From: Mansonella perstans
Taxonomy: Eukaryota; Nematoda; Chromadorea; Rhabditida; Onchocercidae
Assembly: GCA_037074765.1 (NCBI GenBank)
Contig: JBAMDO010000103.1
Span: 124,001 to 188,000 of the forward strand
Length of the DNA stretch: 64,000 nt
Direction of reading: 5' to 3'
Part shown: positions 60,055 to 64,000 of the stretch, one piece after another
How positions within the stretch are numbered: the first letter of the stretch is position 1
Layout: every line of letters starts with the position of its first letter
The notes under the pieces: model-generated
What the model was told of the DNA's origin: nothing
Seen by the model: the letters and a program-made list of their open reading frames with translations, nothing else
Databases searched by the model: none
Program-made: the position numbers and the translations under genes

Positions 60055-63000
60055 TTAATAACGGGGTTGTATTTGAGGCCATTGCTGCTGCTGTATCATA
60101 AAAGGGCCCTGCTGAGGTATCATTTCCTGACCTGGCTGCATCAATATTCCACCTAAAACAAGTATTTTGAAAATCCTCTCCATTGAACCTCACCAAATTT
60201 CACCAGCAAACTTCATACTATAATGGAACATTGATCCAAAAAAATATTTTTATATAAAATAGACTAAAAAAAAAATGTTACTGACCGCCTTGTATTACTC
60301 GCCCATTCTGATCCACATATGACATTTGTGGACGCATCTGTTGTATTATCGTGGGTCCTTGTGGGCCAATTTGATTTTGAGAACCACCCATAGGTCCCGG
60401 TCCCGTTATACTGCCCTGCTGTCCTAATACACCATTTCCATTACCCATCATTTGCTGGCCGCTTATCATACCTTCAATTACAAAGATCAACCACTAAGGA
60501 TGGCAAACAAATTCATTCCAATATGTGATACATCGTCCTCTTGTATGAACCATTTTTGAAATCCCTTCTCAATTTATGCAATATGAGGAAGCAATCAATT
60601 GTTATTACAATTGAAGTTATGTATTGAATAAACGTGAATCAAAGACGTAATAATATTTCGACTTACAAGGAAATTCCAGCACCTCCCTGAAGTAAGCTTC
60701 AATATTCAAGACTTAAACCTGGTTGCACCATCTGCTGTTGGTAAGAAGACTGCATAATTGATGACTGTGTAGAAATTTGCACTGATCGCTGCGCCATTTG
60801 TCCTTGCGACGGACCACCTATTTGCTGGTTCATACTTATCTGCTGCTGCTGTAAAAGCATTTTTGGAAGTACGATACAAAAATTGCTAGCTTTATGAATC
60901 ATCTAGAAAAAATGAAACGAACTATCAGAAAGAAAGCGAAAGCAAAAAAATCAGATGAAGAAAATTGTTCAGTGATAACCTGACCGACTTCAAATTATAA
61001 TTATGCAAACGAAGAATTCATTATAGTCTTGACTAACAGTAAAAACTTTTACTATGAAATCAAAAAATTTTAAATAAGGAATTTCCATTTAAAAAGAAAG
61101 TTATCTCCAAAAGTTTCTGTCCAACTGGATGTATTTTATATTTGACTTTAATTATTTCATGAAAATATAAAAGTCAAAAGAAAAATTGACTTGGTATATG
61201 TTCGGACCCTGGTTCATAACTTGATGCTGTTTCTGATGCCCGTAAGGCATCTGTTGCATGCCACTGTTTATGTGCTGTGATTGCATTATCTGTTGTTGAC
61301 TGTGTTGTTCAAAGGGTATTCCTCCTTTGTTGCTAATCGCTGGTCCCGATCCAACCGGTGGGTAATCTTGAACACCACTTGTAACGAACATTCCACTTGT
61401 AGGGGCATTCATCATTGGTTCCATCTGAATAAGTCTCATTTTTTTCAAACGTATTTCATTCTTCACTCCAATTCAAACTTATTTCCAAAAGCTAACGAAT
61501 AAAAATTCGATCCTAATTCTAAACTGAAATAAAAAGAACTAAAAACCTGCTGTGTAGCTGGCATCTGGGCTCCTTGCTGCATGCGTATTTTCTTTGCCGC
61601 CGGTTCCATCACCGGCTGCTGAGGATGCATGCCGATCGGCTGCAAAATAATGCCATATATTTAAAAATTTGCTAACCATCATAAAACTTAATTCCTGATT
61701 CCTTCAAAAGATTCCTTGCATTCTATAATCCTCTTCGTTACTTATAACTTCAAAACTTTAAGCAACTTCTATGTGCAAATTTGTGTAATTTGAAAGTTTG
61801 CAAAAACTTTTTTTGACAAAATAGCAACTCAATAATTTACAATCGGATGTCTTAGTAAAACATGCTGATGAATGATGACGGAACTTACACAGACTGTTTT
61901 AGCTGAAGCTTTTCTATCACAGTTTTAGCAATTTTGGCTTTGTATGCAAATAAATACATGACTTTGAAGCAGAAAATGAAATTCGGTATTTCAAATTATG
62001 TGATATAGCTTACTAGTAGTAGATTGTTAGTAGTAGATGTTATTAGTAGTGTTAGTAGTAAAAGACTTGTGGCACTGGTAAGCGATGTTAAAGCAATAAT
62101 GATATCGCCGATTTTCCAACAGACTTTTTTTAGTCGTTTAAAAATTTCTTTAACAACCAAAAAACAGAACACAGGTTGCTGACCTGTGTTCTAACTGACC
62201 TGTTGCTGACCTTGCTGCGGAGCTTGAACTTGCTGTGGTTTCGATGCCGATGCACTCTTATCATCATTTTCATCAGAAAGGAACTCCCGCTTTGGATATG
62301 GGATATCGCAACCGCTGAAAACATCTGCGGTCGGACGAGGATCCTCCTAAAAAGGCATGAAGATTTCTGATTGTTACACATTCAAAATAATTTAACAAGA
62401 CAATACAATTATAAATTAAAATTATAGTGGCTTTAATCGACTCAGGTTTTAATTTTTAATAATACGCTTAAAATCACGAAAAGTTTAATAAATTGCTACC
62501 TTGAAGTAGGGATCGTCCATGGCATCTTGCGCAGTGACTCGTTTGATTGGATCCATTGTAAGAAGGCGTTGCAATAATGAAAATGAGCGTGTATCAGCTT
62601 TAATTTTATGTTTATCCATATATCTTTGCAAGGTACAGTTGGCGTAACTAGAAATCACAGAATTCAAATCACACATTTGAAATTAGTTCCCTTACATGTA
62701 GAATGTGCTATAAAAAAATTCTAAATATTCCCTTACTTCGCTCTTTTGAAATCCTGCGTTAATTTCTGATATTCTGGCATCTTTTTCAAATCTTGCCAGT
62801 CGGATTCAGATGGATAACCCATAACAGTAAATATTCGATTAAGCTGATCCTGATGATAAGGACTGGAAGCTTTAATATCTTCCTCTCGACAAAAAAATAC
62901 GGGCTCAGAGGTGAGAAGTTCTGCAAAGATGCAACCAATAGCCCAAATATCGATGGCCTATAAATAAATTGATTATGATTATGATATATGAACAATATTT

Positions 63001-64000
63001 CTTAAAATATGCTAAAAAGGCTTAAGGAAATCTTGCTTATACTAAATACAGAACAACTGTACAATATACTGCAATGTATTAAATCCCTTGACGATCTTTG
63101 TAAAGGACAGAACAAACATGCTTTTGTATAATGTTTAGCACCAAGCAGCAGTTCCGGCGCTCTATACCAGAATGTCACCACTACTGGATCAAGCTCGGCT
63201 AATGGTTTCAACGGATTATGGAATATTCTTGCAAAACCCATATCACCAATTTTCACTCTGAAACTTCAGGCCTCAAAAAATAACACATTGAAATATTTGT
63301 AAAAGATCTTAAAATATTCATTTAACACTGCAGATTGTTGTAAAAAATATACCTCCCACGTTCCACACCAGGACCTTCTCCCATTACCAGGATATTGGCA
63401 GGTTTGAGATCCCTGTGCAAAATCCAATTTGAATGTAAGTAATGAATTCCGTCCAATATTTGATACAGAAGGCTTTTTACCATTCCCTGAAAGAATCCAG
63501 TAGAAACGATCGCAAAAGGAATGTTAAGCTTCTAGAGTTAGTCAGAGTTACTAACTAATTGTTGGTAAATTAATATAATCGAAAAGAAATAATGTAGCAA
63601 TCATGCAAATAGCTTATGAAGCATAATTTACTTTGGGAACAAGCACTGGTTGCTTCTTCTGCTTTGCAGCTCGATGAAACTTGATGATGTGCCACAAATC
63701 ATGTTCCGCATAATCAAATAGTAACCATACCTTTCGATCTGTCGTTAAAAATACTCGTTGTAATTTGATTAAATTTGGATGTCTGAAAGTGATCATAATG
63801 CATACAAAGACACTATCAGAGTAGGAAATAGTAGTCCAACAGTGTAAACCAACTTTAATTCTCTCAACAATGCTATTTCTCGACAGGCCGACATAGAAAA
63901 ACCTTGGCCTTCAATCAGCTTTAAAGCGAACTCTTTAGCTCCGTTTTCTGGGATGTGCTCCGGATGCCGTGGCTGCGCCTTGTAGACATGCCCGTAAGTT
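60055..64000 (-). CDS. cdk-8: Cyclin-dependent kinase 8 (Mediator kinase), N-terminus beyond window
   Basis: Ser/Thr kinase of the Mediator CDK8 module, paired with cyclin C, acting in nuclear transcription control. Twelve exons in phase: 63854-64000 (continues past the edge), 63632-63782, 63353-63486, 63122-63257, 62737-62957, 62500-62647, 62200-62346, 61547-61639, 61191-61424, 60719-60848, 60286-60471, 60055-60152; 607 residues here. Hallmarks: [14 protein letters not shown] (CDK8/19 C-helix, in place of PSTAIRE), [38 protein letters not shown] in place of DFG ([11 protein letters not shown]), [53 protein letters not shown] and IPYPKREFL. From EDPRP the tail runs about 295 residues, rich in Gln, Met, Gly and Pro, much longer than in human CDK8. 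About 25-30 N-terminal residues with the start of the glycine loop are outside. The junction after 63122 needs a GC donor. Confidence 0.95.
62167..62191. other. Perfect 10-base inverted repeat in CDK8 intron
   Basis: GAACACAGGT, a 5-base loop (TGCTG), then ACCTGTGTTC. It lies within the intron, 9 bases past the end of the exon at 62200, so the pre-mRNA could form a hairpin beside this 5' splice site (CAG|GTCAGT). Confidence 0.7.

Overview
The window looks like nuclear DNA from a nematode, most probably a filarial (onchocercid) worm. It is AT-rich, its genes are cut into many small exons (often 60-250 bases), introns mostly follow GT...TTTCAG, and several start codons sit just behind a splice acceptor, as expected for spliced-leader trans-splicing. 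Homology was judged by reading translations against families known from memory; no search was run. Exon limits were read by eye from splice motifs and phase continuity and may be off by a few bases.

Layout. (1) 219-10271, plus: at least 27 exons of an ABCC5/MRP-5-type ABC transporter, running to its stop codon. (2) 12671-20688, minus: a complete 17-exon aspartyl/asparaginyl beta-hydroxylase (ASPH; 782 codons plus stop) with a membrane anchor, acidic linker, TPR-like helices and catalytic domain. One of its two iron-binding histidines is glutamine. A possible small plus-strand gene lies inside one of its introns (16984-17502). (3) 25595-27951, minus: a UQCC1/CBP3-type chaperone for cytochrome bc1 assembly. 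(4) 29899-33365, minus: a seven-helix rhodopsin-family receptor with two alternative C-terminal ends. (5) 33.4-42.1 kb: no convincing gene; a CA-rich microsatellite and a 41-base minisatellite. (6) 42.1-48.1 kb: a large inverted repeat of about 1.46 kb per arm, flanking a minus-strand gene in which one 129-base, phase 0-0 exon is repeated in tandem; the right arm carries a broken copy of that gene's last exon. (7) 52.3-54.9 kb, plus: two tandem paralogous genes for small secreted, dibasic-processed peptides rich in Gly, Tyr and Lys. (8) 55.9-57.2 kb, minus: a small multi-pass membrane protein. (9) 60055-64000, minus: CDK8, the Mediator kinase, lacking only its first exon(s), with a long Gln/Met-rich tail.

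The genes do not form one pathway. MRP-5 (haem export), ASPH (EGF-domain hydroxylation), UQCC1 (respiratory chain) and CDK8 (transcription) are conserved housekeeping or developmental functions. The exon-array gene and the secreted peptide pair look lineage-specific and are the most likely to be undescribed. Four introns in three genes appear to use GC-AG instead of GT-AG boundaries, which would break automated gene models here.
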